From NCBI RefSeq assembly GCF_004377485.1, contig NZ_SNTY01000088.1, positions 1 to 64,000 on the forward strand: a DNA stretch of 64,000 bases, written 5' to 3'. Source of the DNA: Alkanindiges illinoisensis. Its GTDB lineage: Bacteria; Pseudomonadota; Gammaproteobacteria; Pseudomonadales; Moraxellaceae. A program made the translations under genes and the position numbers. Below are positions 8,727-17,602 of the stretch, in pieces (position 1 is the first letter of the stretch; every line of letters begins with the position of its first letter). Under the pieces are notes generated by a model, which did no database searches, was not told the origin of the DNA, and was given only the letters and a program-made list of their open reading frames with translations.

Positions 8727-9860
8727 TTGAAGAACTCAACCAATCTTACTTTACGTTATCTACTGTCAAATCTGGGAATTAGTTTTAATCAGGTTAAACC
8801 AAAAGAACAGGCCTTTAGCGCACTTGGCGCATTTCTGGGTTTATTGTTGTCTTCATTAGTCAGTCATCTGGTACTGGGATCGGTTAATCCCTGGTTTGTG
8901 GCGCCAATGGGTGCCTCGGCAGTATTGTTATTTGCAGTACCAGCAAGTCCTTTAGCACAGCCCTGGTCAATTCTGGGCGGCAATCTGGTGGCCAGTCTGA
9001 TCGGCGTCTGGGCAGCCCATACATTTGTAAATATTAATCTTGCCTTGAGTGTTGCAGTTGGACTGGCAATTTTTGTGATGATTGGCCTGCGCTGTCTGCA
9101 TCCGCCCAGTGGTGCCATTGCCATGACTGCCGTACTGGGCGGCCCTGCGGTATACGAACTGGGATATGGATTTGCCCTGTGGCCTGTGGCGATCAATTCG
9201 GCGCTCATGTTGCTTGCGGCACTGCTGTTTAACAATTTAATAGGTCGCCGTTATCCGCATCCATCCATACAGCAGGATGTTAAAACCCATGTTACCAATC
9301 CCCTGCCCAGTGACCGTCTGGGTGTGACATCTGAAGATTTTCAGCAAGTGATGAACAAGCATGCCGAGTTGCTGGATATTAATGCCAGTGATTTAAAAGA
9401 GCTCATGTTTGAGGCGCAGCAACAAGCATATCAGCGCATTACAGGAAATGTCCGCTGTCAGGATATTATGACCAAAAATGTCTTATACCTAAAAGCCGAT
9501 GATTCACTGGTCACTGCCCTGTCCTTGTTTGAACAGAACAACCTGATGAGTCTGCCTGTACTCAATGAGCAGCATCAACTGGTTGGAAGCCTATCGGTTT
9601 ATCATCTTATGCAGATTTATGATGGCTATGTGGGATTTAGAACTCATCTGGATGGTCCGGCGCAGTATGTGTATCAGGTGATGGAGCGCAAGGTATTTAC
9701 TGTGAAAGCTGACCAGCCTTTAAGTGATTTAATTCCTTTCTTTACTGATAAAGGTTTTCATTATTTACCTGTAGTGAGTGATGAACGCAGGCTGGAGGGT
9801 ATTATTGGCCGTGCTGATGTCATTGCTGCTTTGTTTGAATTACAGGTTAGTCGTGAATAA
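8727..9860 (+). CDS. HPP family integral membrane protein with tandem CBS domains
   Basis: A 377-residue membrane protein. Residues about 25-170 form four or five hydrophobic helices with the HPP signature 'LRCLHPPSGAIAMTAVLGG', and residues about 240-375 form two CBS domains ('DIMTKNVLYLKADDSLVTAL' and 'VMERKVFTVKADQPLSDLIP'), which usually bind adenine nucleotides. HPP proteins have been implicated in nitrite transport in chloroplasts and cyanobacteria; the bacterial substrate is not known. The only usable start in this frame is a TTG at 8727, since an in-frame stop at 8721-8723 excludes anything further upstream. An ATG at 8720 in another frame runs into a stop after 20 codons. Confidence 0.85.
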   Translation: MKNSTNLTLRYLLSNLGISFNQVKPKEQAFSALGAFLGLLLSSLVSHLVLGSVNPWFVAPMGASAVLLFAVPASPLAQPWSILGGNLVASLIGVWAAHTFVNINLALSVAVGLAIFVMIGLRCLHPPSGAIAMTAVLGGPAVYELGYGFALWPVAINSALMLLAALLFNNLIGRRYPHPSIQQDVKTHVTNPLPSDRLGVTSEDFQQVMNKHAELLDINASDLKELMFEAQQQAYQRITGNVRCQDIMTKNVLYLKADDSLVTALSLFEQNNLMSLPVLNEQHQLVGSLSVYHLMQIYDGYVGFRTHLDGPAQYVYQVMERKVFTVKADQPLSDLIPFFTDKGFHYLPVVSDERRLEGIIGRADVIAALFELQVSRE

Positions 9861-10029
9861 TTGTGCATAGATCAGATGGAATAAATTTTGGTAATATTTA
9901 AATTTACACTAGGATATTATGCTAGTAATTATCTTTAATTAAAATATGCTGAATTCAATGACATGGATTCAGCAATAATAAGAAATATAGAGCTTAGTAA
10001 AACTGGCTTATAGCGGCTTAATCCTCAAA

Positions 10030-10632
10030 CTAAGCCTGTAAAACAACCTGCGGAGTCACTTCAGGATTTAAAAAGCTAATGCCCTGCTTAAGTTGTTCAT
10101 ACATCTGGGGATTAGCCCATTCCTGCTGAACCTGTTCAGAAAATTCAATCTCTTGCAGGGTTAACAGGCCCATTTGCACATTTTCAATGTCTTCCCGAAA
10201 ACACTGTGCATAACCCGTGGCCGTTTCGTGCACAATCACAGAATGTACCTGTACATCGCCTTCTCCATTCTGGGTGGTGGTTTGTTGAAGCACCTGATCT
10301 GCCAGAAAAAAGAAAACGCGGGAAAACTGTTCTGCCGAGGGTGATACTGGCAAGCTGATCCAGCGCGCGCTATAAGTTTTGCAGGCCTCTATATAGCCTG
10401 CATCATCCTTGCTCCAGAAACAGATGGCATGATCAAAGCTATCAATCAAATCCTTGATAACCCCTTTTAATAAACCAAAGTCATAAACCATTTGGCCATG
10501 ATCCAGTCTGTTGGCAGATAAAATCAGCTCGACCTGATAGCTATGACCATGAATAGAACGTCGGCAACGGTCAGAGGTACAGTTGCGTACAATATGAGCA
10601 TTTTCAAACTTGAAAAGTTTGCGGATAAGCAT
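10030..10632 (-). CDS. 6-carboxytetrahydropterin synthase / 6-pyruvoyl-tetrahydropterin synthase family (QueD-like)
   Basis: A T-fold enzyme of the QueD/PTPS family, which makes 6-carboxy-tetrahydropterin for queuosine and other 7-deazaguanines. The zinc histidines are visible (His13 in 'FENAHIVRN', His28 and His30 in 'SIHGHSY'), with Cys23 in the position of the catalytic cysteine one residue further from the His pair than in E. coli. 'FDHAICF' and 'HETATGYAQC' complete the site. At 200 residues it is clearly longer than QueD (about 120): there are inserts in the middle and a C-terminal extension of roughly 50 residues. No queC or queE is nearby and no preQ1 riboswitch was seen. Confidence 0.8.
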   Translation of the reverse strand: MLIRKLFKFENAHIVRNCTSDRCRRSIHGHSYQVELILSANRLDHGQMVYDFGLLKGVIKDLIDSFDHAICFWSKDDAGYIEACKTYSARWISLPVSPSAEQFSRVFFFLADQVLQQTTTQNGEGDVQVHSVIVHETATGYAQCFREDIENVQMGLLTLQEIEFSEQVQQEWANPQMYEQLKQGISFLNPEVTPQVVLQA

Positions 10633-10795
10633 TGTTGTTAATCCTGTGATTTACCCTGCAAAAAGCCAGATGACTAATTAGGATGATTATAAGTCAATTT
10701 TAGTGCTTATGCGCAGGGATTCATGGCTGGTTTGTTGCTGGTCATTTGCACAACTTTATGAGTCAATTGATTAGGCAAAATAATCCCACATAAAG

Positions 10796-11803
10796 CTACT
10801 GCTTGATGGCCTGCTGCAAAAGCTCCAGTGCATTCTGGCTACTGCTGGCCAGCGCTGGAATTGGCATCTGATGACGCTGATAGGCCATCACATTTTCGCC
10901 CTGACGATACAGGTTACTGGTTAAGTAGCGTTTGCGGCCTGATAAGCTCACAATAATCTGCGCCTGAAAGAATTCACTTTGTATAGCCAGCAATCGGTCT
11001 ATGTTCTCTGCTGGTGTGTCCGGCTTTTTCGCAATTTTAAATGCTGGTTGTGTCCATAGTGTTCCGACCTGATCCAGATATTGCATCCCCTGATCTCGCT
11101 GATTAACCCACTCTTGCACCTGACTAATTTGTAGATCATCACTTATGGCACTTAGCAGCATGGCAGACGCAGTATTGACATTTATAGGGCTAAAATATGG
11201 TACTGCCGTAATATAAGGGGCAATTAAGTCATAGCTGCGCTGATCAAACCCACGCACTTGCCGTAATTCCTCTACCTGTAAAAAAGGCCGGTTAGCTGCC
11301 ACATAACCCGGCTGCTGCCCCAGATAAAAGCTGTCTTCTGCGCCCATTGCACCAGTGACGGTGTCATCCGGGTCCTGCCAGTCCAGCACACTTTGAGCCA
11401 GCTCTGGCGCCAGGCCGACTCGCTTGAGCAAGCGTCCCAAAAATTCAAAAGCCTCTTTATCGGGTGCGCCATCATGGTAAAGATTATTCAGGTTAAAGCG
11501 CGCAGACTGATCCAGTAAACGGCCCGTTACCGTCCCATCCTCAACTGGAAAAGGAGGAAGTGGCTGCGCCCATTGCTCACTCAGGTTATCGTTATTTTTG
11601 CTGTTTCTGGCATCATTGATTAAAAGTTCAGATAAAAAGTATTCACCAGATTTGGCATAAATCCAGGCCTGATCCTGTCGCAGCAAAATACTGCCTTCCT
11701 GAAGCATACGCTGTTGCTGGTTTAAAATGCCCATCGCCATAATACTGGCGATGACGACCATAAACAGAATAGTCAGTAAGGCAACACCACGCTGGTTCTT
11801 CAC
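10796..11803 (-). CDS. gspK: Type II secretion minor pseudopilin GspK
   Basis: The tip pseudopilin of the type II secretion system, which together with GspI and GspJ primes pseudopilus assembly in the inner membrane. The N-terminus 'RGVALLTILFMVVIASIMAM' has the prepilin-peptidase site after Gly and, as expected for GspK only, lacks the Glu at +5. The large periplasmic domain includes 'DWQDPDD', matching the Ca-binding region, and 'INVNTASAMLLSAI', a helix-hairpin motif common to GspK. The length of 335 residues is typical. It is the last gene of the gspH-I-J-K operon. Confidence 0.93.
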   Translation of the reverse strand: MKNQRGVALLTILFMVVIASIMAMGILNQQQRMLQEGSILLRQDQAWIYAKSGEYFLSELLINDARNSKNNDNLSEQWAQPLPPFPVEDGTVTGRLLDQSARFNLNNLYHDGAPDKEAFEFLGRLLKRVGLAPELAQSVLDWQDPDDTVTGAMGAEDSFYLGQQPGYVAANRPFLQVEELRQVRGFDQRSYDLIAPYITAVPYFSPINVNTASAMLLSAISDDLQISQVQEWVNQRDQGMQYLDQVGTLWTQPAFKIAKKPDTPAENIDRLLAIQSEFFQAQIIVSLSGRKRYLTSNLYRQGENVMAYQRHQMPIPALASSSQNALELLQQAIKQ

Positions 11804-11817
11804 GTTAATCCTGATCC

Positions 11818-12615
11818 TTAATCATTGCTGGCTTGGTTGCCATTTCCAGTACTAGTGTCCTGCTGGCTGTTTTGTTGATTGGTTGGCGTATTATCTGTGC
11901 CATTATTTGTCTTTGAACCTGAAGCCAGTGGTTCTGGCAGTTTTTTAACCAGACTAAAACGCCATAATATTGGCTTGTCATTAAGAGTGAACTGTACCTG
12001 AATTCCCTGCGGCAGGCGGTTATCCCCTTGCGGCATTTTAGTATTATCTGTTGTATCCACCAGATTATTTACAGGTGGCCAGAAATCCGTTGGTGCTGGT
12101 TCAAGAGCCTGCACGCTAAAATTACTGATATTTGTTAGCAAGACACTGGTTGGTGGAGTCTGGGGACGCGACTGATCTGGATTACGATAGCTGGTACGGA
12201 TTAGGCGTTGCTGGCTGGAATCATATTGATAAGTAACCCGTTCAAGACTGCTGATGCTGCGCAATGTTGGATCAAATGCGCCCATGCGGGTAAAGCTGAT
12301 TTTATTGTCTGCAATCACCAGCGCAGGTTCGGTAGAGGCCGATTGTCTGGCAGGGCGTGCCACCATTTGGCTAAAATCACGCAGCATCAGGGTATAACTG
12401 CTTTGCAATGCAGACAAGCGCTGAGTATGAATCTGGTTACGCTCACGCACTTTGATTAATGCATCAAAAACTTTCCAGCCAGCCAGTGCAAGCACGGCAA
12501 AAATGGCCAATGCAACCAGCACTTCAATCAGGGTAAAACCGGATGCTGGGTTGCGTGGCTGATTCAACTGGCAACATGCGCTGGACTCCGTAAAACGCGG
12601 GGTATTTGGCTTCAT
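11818..12615 (-). CDS. gspJ: Type II secretion minor pseudopilin GspJ
   Basis: A minor pseudopilin of the GspI-J-K tip complex. After a basic and polar leader of about 25 residues comes the prepilin signature 'GFTLIEVLVALAIFAVLALA', with Gly before the cleavage point and Glu at +5. The periplasmic part contains 'RDFSQMVARPAR', usual for GspJ. The C-terminal 40 residues are a low-complexity Asn/Gln/Thr/Ser tail that looks unstructured and is longer than in most GspJ proteins. It lies 11 bases after gspI and 14 bases before gspK. Confidence 0.92.
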   Translation of the reverse strand: MKPNTPRFTESSACCQLNQPRNPASGFTLIEVLVALAIFAVLALAGWKVFDALIKVRERNQIHTQRLSALQSSYTLMLRDFSQMVARPARQSASTEPALVIADNKISFTRMGAFDPTLRSISSLERVTYQYDSSQQRLIRTSYRNPDQSRPQTPPTSVLLTNISNFSVQALEPAPTDFWPPVNNLVDTTDNTKMPQGDNRLPQGIQVQFTLNDKPILWRFSLVKKLPEPLASGSKTNNGTDNTPTNQQNSQQDTSTGNGNQASND

Positions 12616-12626
12616 AAACTAATCTT

Positions 12627-13094
12627 TTAATTCTGGCTAGAAGCCACGGGGCGCTGTAAAAACGCCACAATACTGGTGACTGGGGCAGGCTGCTTTCCCC
12701 GATCCTGATCGCCCAGTGGTGCGACCCGGATTTCTATCCGCCGTACACTGTCACTAATCGTATTATAGACCTGATGCGATACCAGCCAGCGCTGACCCTG
12801 TTCATCCACTGTTTTTTCACCGGTTCCTTCAGGCCATGCACCGTTAATCTCCAGTTCAGCCAGCTCATTCATTGCAACAAAATGCGCAAATGTGCGGTCA
12901 TTCATTTGCCCAATACTTTGCGTGTAATTCATGCCAATTTTGGTCACTGCAATGGCTGCAACTGCAAAAATGGCCAGCGCCACCATCACCTCAAGCAGTG
13001 TAAATCCACGCGGTTTCCTAGTTAAAAGTACAGGTAAAGGCATAGCCAAGGATTTGGTCCTAAGAGGTTTTAAAAGCGGAAAATGTTTCATCAA
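12627..13094 (-). CDS. gspI: Type II secretion minor pseudopilin GspI
   Basis: The 155-residue minor pseudopilin has the cleavage motif 'RGFTLLEVMVALAIFAVAAI' after a leader of about 29 residues, then the GspI block 'NRTFAHFVAMNELAELEING' in a slightly changed form ('DRTFAHFVAMNELAELEI') and 'VRRIEIRVAP'. It nucleates the pseudopilus tip with GspJ and GspK. Its start overlaps the gspH stop by four bases (13091-13094), indicating coupled translation. The leader is longer than usual, and a later Met (residue 18) is a possible alternative start. Confidence 0.92.
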   Translation of the reverse strand: MMKHFPLLKPLRTKSLAMPLPVLLTRKPRGFTLLEVMVALAIFAVAAIAVTKIGMNYTQSIGQMNDRTFAHFVAMNELAELEINGAWPEGTGEKTVDEQGQRWLVSHQVYNTISDSVRRIEIRVAPLGDQDRGKQPAPVTSIVAFLQRPVASSQN

Positions 13095-13702
13095 CTTCCC
13101 TGCTCAGTATCAGAAACCATCCCGGTACTATTGATATAAATCGGATTGCCGATGGGCTGATTATTAAAAATTAGTTGCAGGCGCGCTGGTTTGACCTCGC
13201 CATTACCAAACCAGATTAAGTCCGGGGATTTTTGATCCATCAAACCTTCTGGGCCATCGCGCTGTGGTGAATTATCCATACTCCTGATCTGTAAAACCGC
13301 GTTTTCATTCAAGCTTCGGGTTTTAAATGCTTCTACCGGCTGCCACAGCGGCTTTTTTTGCTGTGTGACCATCGCCTGACCAGTTTGCTGGTCAGTTTGT
13401 GGCGGCTGATATTCTGCAAAAAAATAACCAGCGGGTTCAGTCACCGTAGCTGAGGTGGTAATCAGGGCAAACACTCGTGCCTGATCCGCTGATTCCAGCC
13501 GCACCACATTAAGGTCATTAATCAGTTGATCTCGCTGCTGCATCAGCTTGCGCTGTTCAACCCCGCTAATGGAAACCACCACCAGCCCGGCAAAAACACT
13601 CATAATGACAATAACCAGCATTAGCTCAATCAGGGTAAATCCCCGCTGTGAGTAGCCATGCTGTGAATAACCAGGGTTCATATTATCGGGAGTTACACGC
13701 AT
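13091..13702 (-). CDS. gspH: Type II secretion minor pseudopilin GspH
   Basis: First gene of the pseudopilin operon. The 203 residues show 'RGFTLIELMLVIVIMSVFAG' (cleavage after Gly, Glu at +5), 'DLNVVRLESADQARVFALIT' and a hydrophobic C-terminal half. The GspH domain links the tip complex to the major pseudopilin GspG. No gspG, gspF, gspC or gspD lies in this window; the secretion genes are scattered, as in Acinetobacter. A GspE-type ATPase lies about 34 kb away at 47854. Confidence 0.88.
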   Translation of the reverse strand: MRVTPDNMNPGYSQHGYSQRGFTLIELMLVIVIMSVFAGLVVVSISGVEQRKLMQQRDQLINDLNVVRLESADQARVFALITTSATVTEPAGYFFAEYQPPQTDQQTGQAMVTQQKKPLWQPVEAFKTRSLNENAVLQIRSMDNSPQRDGPEGLMDQKSPDLIWFGNGEVKPARLQLIFNNQPIGNPIYINSTGMVSDTEQGS

Positions 13703-13803
13703 AAAGTGCGATACTCAAAATCTTGTAATCATTAAGATGAATTGATGCTGATGGCCCATTTGTTTAATTCTGTTGAAATATCCCTGCACAGATACAGCCG
13801 AAT

Positions 13804-14415
13804 TTAACTGCTTTTAACCTGCTTAAACTGTTGTGGCATGGCTAGCATCTGGTCAATAACAGCCACCCGAAATGTATCACGTGAGCCAAGATAGCGCTGG
13901 TAAAAACTGGAATTGAGCATGGATGCGGCGCCTTGAGTCATTGACCAGATGGCTGCCAGATAATCACGCACTGGCATAGTGCTGCCAATGCCTTTGAGAT
14001 AATTGTCAGTGATACCAATAATCAGGCGCAGGCGCTGCTTGCGTATACGGTACAGCTGGTTAAACAAAATTCCCAGCCCCTGAGCACCAGCAGACAAACG
14101 CTCCTCAATCTGGTGAAATAGCACTGTACGCTCTGGATGATGCAAATGATGCAGCATATAAAACACCAGACGGGCCTGAAAATCGCCCTGATTATCCCGT
14201 ACCATGTCCAGCAGTGCCTGTTCATTACGGATAATCAGTAGCAGATACAGTTCATCCTTGCTCTGAAAATGTTTGTATAACGTGCCCTTAGCCAGATCAA
14301 GCTCTAGCGCTAGTGCATCCAGCGTCATGCCCATTTCACCACTTTCCAGTAACAGGCGCTCAGCCACATCAAAAATCAGGGCTTCACGGGCGCGGAACTG
14401 TGCTTGCCGGTCCAT
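13804..14415 (-). CDS. TetR family transcriptional regulator
   Basis: A 203-residue repressor-type protein. Residues about 12-58 form the TetR N-terminal helix-turn-helix ('MTLDALALELDLAKGTLYKHFQSKDELYLL'-type pattern, seen as 'LDALALELDLAKGTLY' followed by 'KHFQSKDEL'). The C-terminal part is a helical ligand and dimer domain with 'LAAIWSMTQGAASMLNSSFY'. The ligand and target are unknown. It lies 12 bases downstream of tatD on the same strand, so it may be co-transcribed rather than autoregulated. Confidence 0.88.
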   Translation of the reverse strand: MDRQAQFRAREALIFDVAERLLLESGEMGMTLDALALELDLAKGTLYKHFQSKDELYLLLIIRNEQALLDMVRDNQGDFQARLVFYMLHHLHHPERTVLFHQIEERLSAGAQGLGILFNQLYRIRKQRLRLIIGITDNYLKGIGSTMPVRDYLAAIWSMTQGAASMLNSSFYQRYLGSRDTFRVAVIDQMLAMPQQFKQVKSS

Positions 14416-14427
14416 TGCATCTGCTCC

Positions 14428-15228
14428 TTAAATCTTCTGCTGCTTGATCGTGGTAGAGTGTCTTGCCAATAGCTGTTCAAAATTATGGCTGGTAATCCGG
14501 CCCAGCTCCTGCTGGCTAATTCCGTGTACATCGGCAAGCGCCTGAGCCACAAAAGGCAGATATAACGGTTCATTTGGCTTACTGCGATACGGCATGGGTG
14601 CCAGATAAGGACTATCAGTTTCAATCAGGACGCGATCCATAGGCACTTGTCTGGCCACTTCACGCAAGGACTGTGCATTTTTAAAACTAATGATGCCGGA
14701 AAAGGAAATATAATAACCCAGATCCAGTGCTGCCTTTGCAGTCTCCCAATCTTCAGTAAAGCAATGCAAAATACCATGACTGGCCTGCTCGGCGCGCATG
14801 ACGTCAATGGTGTCATGCTTGGCATTACGGGTATGAACAATGACAGGTTTGCCTAGCTGCTTGCCTGCTTCAATATGTCGTGCAAAACAGTCTTTCTGGG
14901 CTGGAATATGATCAGTGCTATGATAAAAATCAAGCCCGGTTTCCCCAATCGCCCAGACCTTTGGATCTTGTGCCAGCTTGCAGAGCTGCTCGACACTGGC
15001 ACGTGCCATCATGTCCGGGTCTTCACAGGGATGCACACCTACGCTGTAGCCTACATCTGCATGCTCACTGGCAATTGCTTGCAATACTGGGCAATCATCC
15101 AGATCAACTGCAACAGCCAGAAATCGGCTAACGCCTGCTTCCCGGGCAGCTTGCAGGGCGCGGTTAAGATCGCCGTCATAACGGCTTAAATCCAGACGAT
15201 TTAGATGACAGTGCGAATCGATATACAA
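14428..15228 (-). CDS. TatD family metal-dependent hydrolase (YcfH type)
   Basis: A TIM-barrel nuclease of the TatD family. The metal ligands are all in place: 'DSHCHL' at the N-terminus, 'GETGLDFYHS', 'VIVHTRNA', 'ILHCFTED' and 'IETDSPYLAP'. The 266 residues are typical. Family members are 3'-5' DNA or RNA exonucleases or D-aminoacyl-tRNA deacylases; the substrate here is open. The neighbours pilZ and holB upstream reproduce the common order holB-pilZ-tatD, which favours the YcfH subgroup. Confidence 0.92.
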   Translation of the reverse strand: MYIDSHCHLNRLDLSRYDGDLNRALQAAREAGVSRFLAVAVDLDDCPVLQAIASEHADVGYSVGVHPCEDPDMMARASVEQLCKLAQDPKVWAIGETGLDFYHSTDHIPAQKDCFARHIEAGKQLGKPVIVHTRNAKHDTIDVMRAEQASHGILHCFTEDWETAKAALDLGYYISFSGIISFKNAQSLREVARQVPMDRVLIETDSPYLAPMPYRSKPNEPLYLPFVAQALADVHGISQQELGRITSHNFEQLLARHSTTIKQQKI

Positions 15229-15302
15229 CTTAGGTTTTCCGTAATTTAAGATTAAGTAGCGACGATTAGCTAAATATTAGCCAGAACTTACTTAGCGAAA
15301 AT

Positions 15303-15647
15303 TTATAGGGTAAATGTCGGGTTTGCTGAACTGAGCTTTCCGGCCAGCAGTTTTTCTGCGGCATTCTTGAATTTAATGCCTTCTTCACCCAGTAGCTGAA
15401 TGGCAAAACCGGCAGGACGTGCGCCTGAAGCGCGGTGGGAAATCCAGATGACCTTACCGGTTAGCGGAATACGCTCGGAGGATTCAGGCAAGCTGGTGAC
15501 CACAAAAACATCATCGCCTAATACCACAGGACGGTTACTTGGAATAAAAAGGCCGCCGCCTAGTACAAATGGCATATAGCACGACTGTAAATTGGAGATT
15601 TCGCGGATTGGAAAATTAATAATCCCGCCTGGACGTGGTGGTTGCAT
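15303..15647 (-). CDS. pilZ: PilZ domain protein, type IV pilus biogenesis
   Basis: A 114-residue PilZ-domain protein, required for type IV pilus biogenesis in Pseudomonas and its relatives. It begins 'MQPPRPGGIINFPIREISNL' and contains 'GGGLFIPSNRP' and 'GKVIWISHRA', followed by 'RPAGFAIQLLGEEG'. It lacks the canonical RxxxR c-di-GMP-binding motif, as expected for the PilZ-proper subgroup that does not bind the nucleotide. The start at 15647 is chosen because it has a strong ribosome site (AAGGAGTGATA) directly before it; an upstream in-frame start at 15677 has none. It lies between holB and tatD. Confidence 0.92.
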   Translation of the reverse strand: MQPPRPGGIINFPIREISNLQSCYMPFVLGGGLFIPSNRPVVLGDDVFVVTSLPESSERIPLTGKVIWISHRASGARPAGFAIQLLGEEGIKFKNAAEKLLAGKLSSANPTFTL

Positions 15648-15697
15648 TATCACTCCTTTTGAAAATGTTTGGACCACTCATGCATAAGACCAGTGCA

Positions 15698-16741
15698 TCA
15701 ATCATGTAAATTCATGAGTTGCATCATTAAGCTATCATATACCAAACTGGATTGAATATTCTGGGTTTGTCCATGAATTGCGCTTAAAATTTGTTGTTGC
15801 AGGTTAAATAATTGCTCAATGCTGATACTTTTTATAATGGGTGTAAAGTTTAAATCAGTCTGACGTACGGGCTGGTTCAAGTGAGCCGCAATCGCATCCC
15901 GAATCATCCATTGTAGTAGGTTTAGCCATTCTGACAGGCTCAGACGTTTTTGCCAGTTGCCAGACAATGTCACTGGCGATAACCGTTGCTCCAGCAATTT
16001 TTGCCAGTCATGAATCCAGTCCTGTCGTGCTAGAAATTCAGGCTGCTCTGCCATGACTGATGCTGCCAGCGGTGCACCGCCACTGAGGTTAAGCAATAAC
16101 TGGCTCTGCGCCGGATCAAAGTTGCCGTTAGCAGCTAAATATGCCAATGCCTGCTGATGAGTTACCTCACCGACACGATATTGTTGCAAGCGACTGCGAA
16201 TGGTTGCTGGCAACTGTAAAGGCTGGTCACTCACCAAGATTAAAGTAACCTGCTCTCCGGGTTCTTCCAGTGTTTTAAGCAAGGCGTTGGCAGCGGCACT
16301 ATTCAGGTTTTCCGCAGGCTCGATGATGATAACCCGCCAGCCCTTTCCAGTTTGCTGTACAAATGGCATCAATTCACGAATCTGGTCAATCTTGATAAAC
16401 TGGCTTAGTTTGCCCTTATTGTCTACTTCCGGTGAAATCCGCAGCAAACTTGGATGCGTTTCTGCTTTTAGCCACTGGCAACTTGAACATTCCCCGCAGG
16501 CATGCTGATGATTATCGATTGAACTGCGATTTAGGCAAAGTAACCATGCGGCCAACTGGTCTGCAAACTGACGCTTGCCGGTTCCCGGTAGGCCACTAAG
16601 CAAAATCGCATGCGGTATTTTAGGAAACCGTGATACAAGCCTTTGCCAGGGTTCTTGTTGCCAAGGCAGGCGTGACGCAAAGTAATGCTGTCCTTCTGGC
16701 GCTGACCCGGTAGTTACCGCTGTCTGTATCTTTTTAGCCAT
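15698..16741 (-). CDS. holB: DNA polymerase III subunit delta'
   Basis: The stator subunit of the clamp loader. The 347 residues show the AAA+ fold with a degenerate P-loop, 'LSGLPGTGKRQFADQLAAW', which lacks the usual Ser/Thr after Lys. This is consistent with delta' not hydrolysing ATP. The zinc module 'CGECSSCQWLKAETHPSLL' and the SRC-related segment 'TIRSRLQQYRVG' follow. It is upstream of pilZ and downstream of kdsB; no tmk is adjacent. Confidence 0.94.
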   Translation of the reverse strand: MAKKIQTAVTTGSAPEGQHYFASRLPWQQEPWQRLVSRFPKIPHAILLSGLPGTGKRQFADQLAAWLLCLNRSSIDNHQHACGECSSCQWLKAETHPSLLRISPEVDNKGKLSQFIKIDQIRELMPFVQQTGKGWRVIIIEPAENLNSAAANALLKTLEEPGEQVTLILVSDQPLQLPATIRSRLQQYRVGEVTHQQALAYLAANGNFDPAQSQLLLNLSGGAPLAASVMAEQPEFLARQDWIHDWQKLLEQRLSPVTLSGNWQKRLSLSEWLNLLQWMIRDAIAAHLNQPVRQTDLNFTPIIKSISIEQLFNLQQQILSAIHGQTQNIQSSLVYDSLMMQLMNLHD

Positions 16742-16778
16742 AAATAAAATTTACTGTCAGTGACAATCCATATAATGA

Positions 16779-17540
16779 TCAGGCAAAGGCAGAAATGTCC
16801 AGCGCCTGCAAGCGCGCCAAGTCTTCTGGCGTATCAACCCCGGCAGGTAATGAAACCTCTGCTGTCGCGATGGCAATGCGGCGGCCATTTTCCAGTACCC
16901 GCAATTGTTCCAGACTTTCCAGTTTTTCAAGCTGACCCATTGGCCAGTTAACGAAGTCTTGTAATAACGCTACCCGGTAAGCATACAAACCCAGATGACG
17001 CATGGCCTGCGCTGGCACCGTATGAACTCCTTGTGCAAACGCATCACGGTCCCACGGTAAAGGCGCGCGACTAAAATATAAGGCTTGGTTGTGTGCTGTT
17101 GTAACCACTTTGACAATACTGGAACGGGTAAATTCATCCAGCGTATGGATTGGTTCACATAAGGTCGCCATGGCACAGTCTGGCTGTCTCTCCAGCAGTC
17201 CTGCCACCTGTTGCACCAGTTGTGCTGGTAATAATGGTTCATCGCCCTGAACATTGACCACAATATCATCCCGGTTCCAGCCGCGGATACGTGCCACTTC
17301 ACTTATACGGTCTGTACCTGATGGATGTTCGGGACTGGTCATGACCACAGCAACTCCCGCCTGCTGGCAAACCTGTGCAATTCGCTCATCATCGGTTGCC
17401 ACACAAATATCATCAAAACCTTCTACCTTGTGTGCCTGATCAACCACACGCAAGATCATGGGACGGCCATGAATTTCCAGCAAAGGCTTACCGGGCAAAC
17501 GTGAACTGGCAAAACGGGCAGGAATAACAAGGTGTTTCAT
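16779..17540 (-). CDS. kdsB: 3-deoxy-manno-octulosonate cytidylyltransferase (CMP-KDO synthetase)
   Basis: Activates KDO with CTP for lipopolysaccharide core synthesis. The 253 residues contain the nucleotide-binding start '[19 protein letters not shown]', '[11 protein letters not shown]', '[15 protein letters not shown]' and the metal site '[11 protein letters not shown]'. These are the standard KdsB motifs. It lies after lpxK (62 bases apart) in the conserved exbB-exbD-msbA-lpxK-kdsB envelope cluster. Confidence 0.97.
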   Translation of the reverse strand: MKHLVIPARFASSRLPGKPLLEIHGRPMILRVVDQAHKVEGFDDICVATDDERIAQVCQQAGVAVVMTSPEHPSGTDRISEVARIRGWNRDDIVVNVQGDEPLLPAQLVQQVAGLLERQPDCAMATLCEPIHTLDEFTRSSIVKVVTTAHNQALYFSRAPLPWDRDAFAQGVHTVPAQAMRHLGLYAYRVALLQDFVNWPMGQLEKLESLEQLRVLENGRRIAIATAEVSLPAGVDTPEDLARLQALDISAFA

Positions 17541-17602
17541 GGTGATTTCTCGCTATTTTATTTCATTATTCAATATTGCTAGTTGGCTTTCAATTTTCCT
17601 AC

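Noticed and set aside
1378-9919. Exact 15-base repeat TACACTAGGATATTA at 1378-1392 and 9905-9919
   Set aside because: No extended similarity, no inverted ends and no duplication. In AT-rich DNA one or two such matches are expected by chance in 64 kb.
10633-10795. preQ1 riboswitch before the QueD-like gene
   Set aside because: No small H-type pseudoknot pattern with the C-rich loop and A-rich tail is visible upstream of the start on the minus strand.
13873-13888. parS candidate TGTATCACGTGAGCCA
   Set aside because: Three mismatches to parS, inside the tetR coding region; a similar 13 of 16 match in lpxK shows such hits arise by chance. Kept only as a note with the parA dyad.
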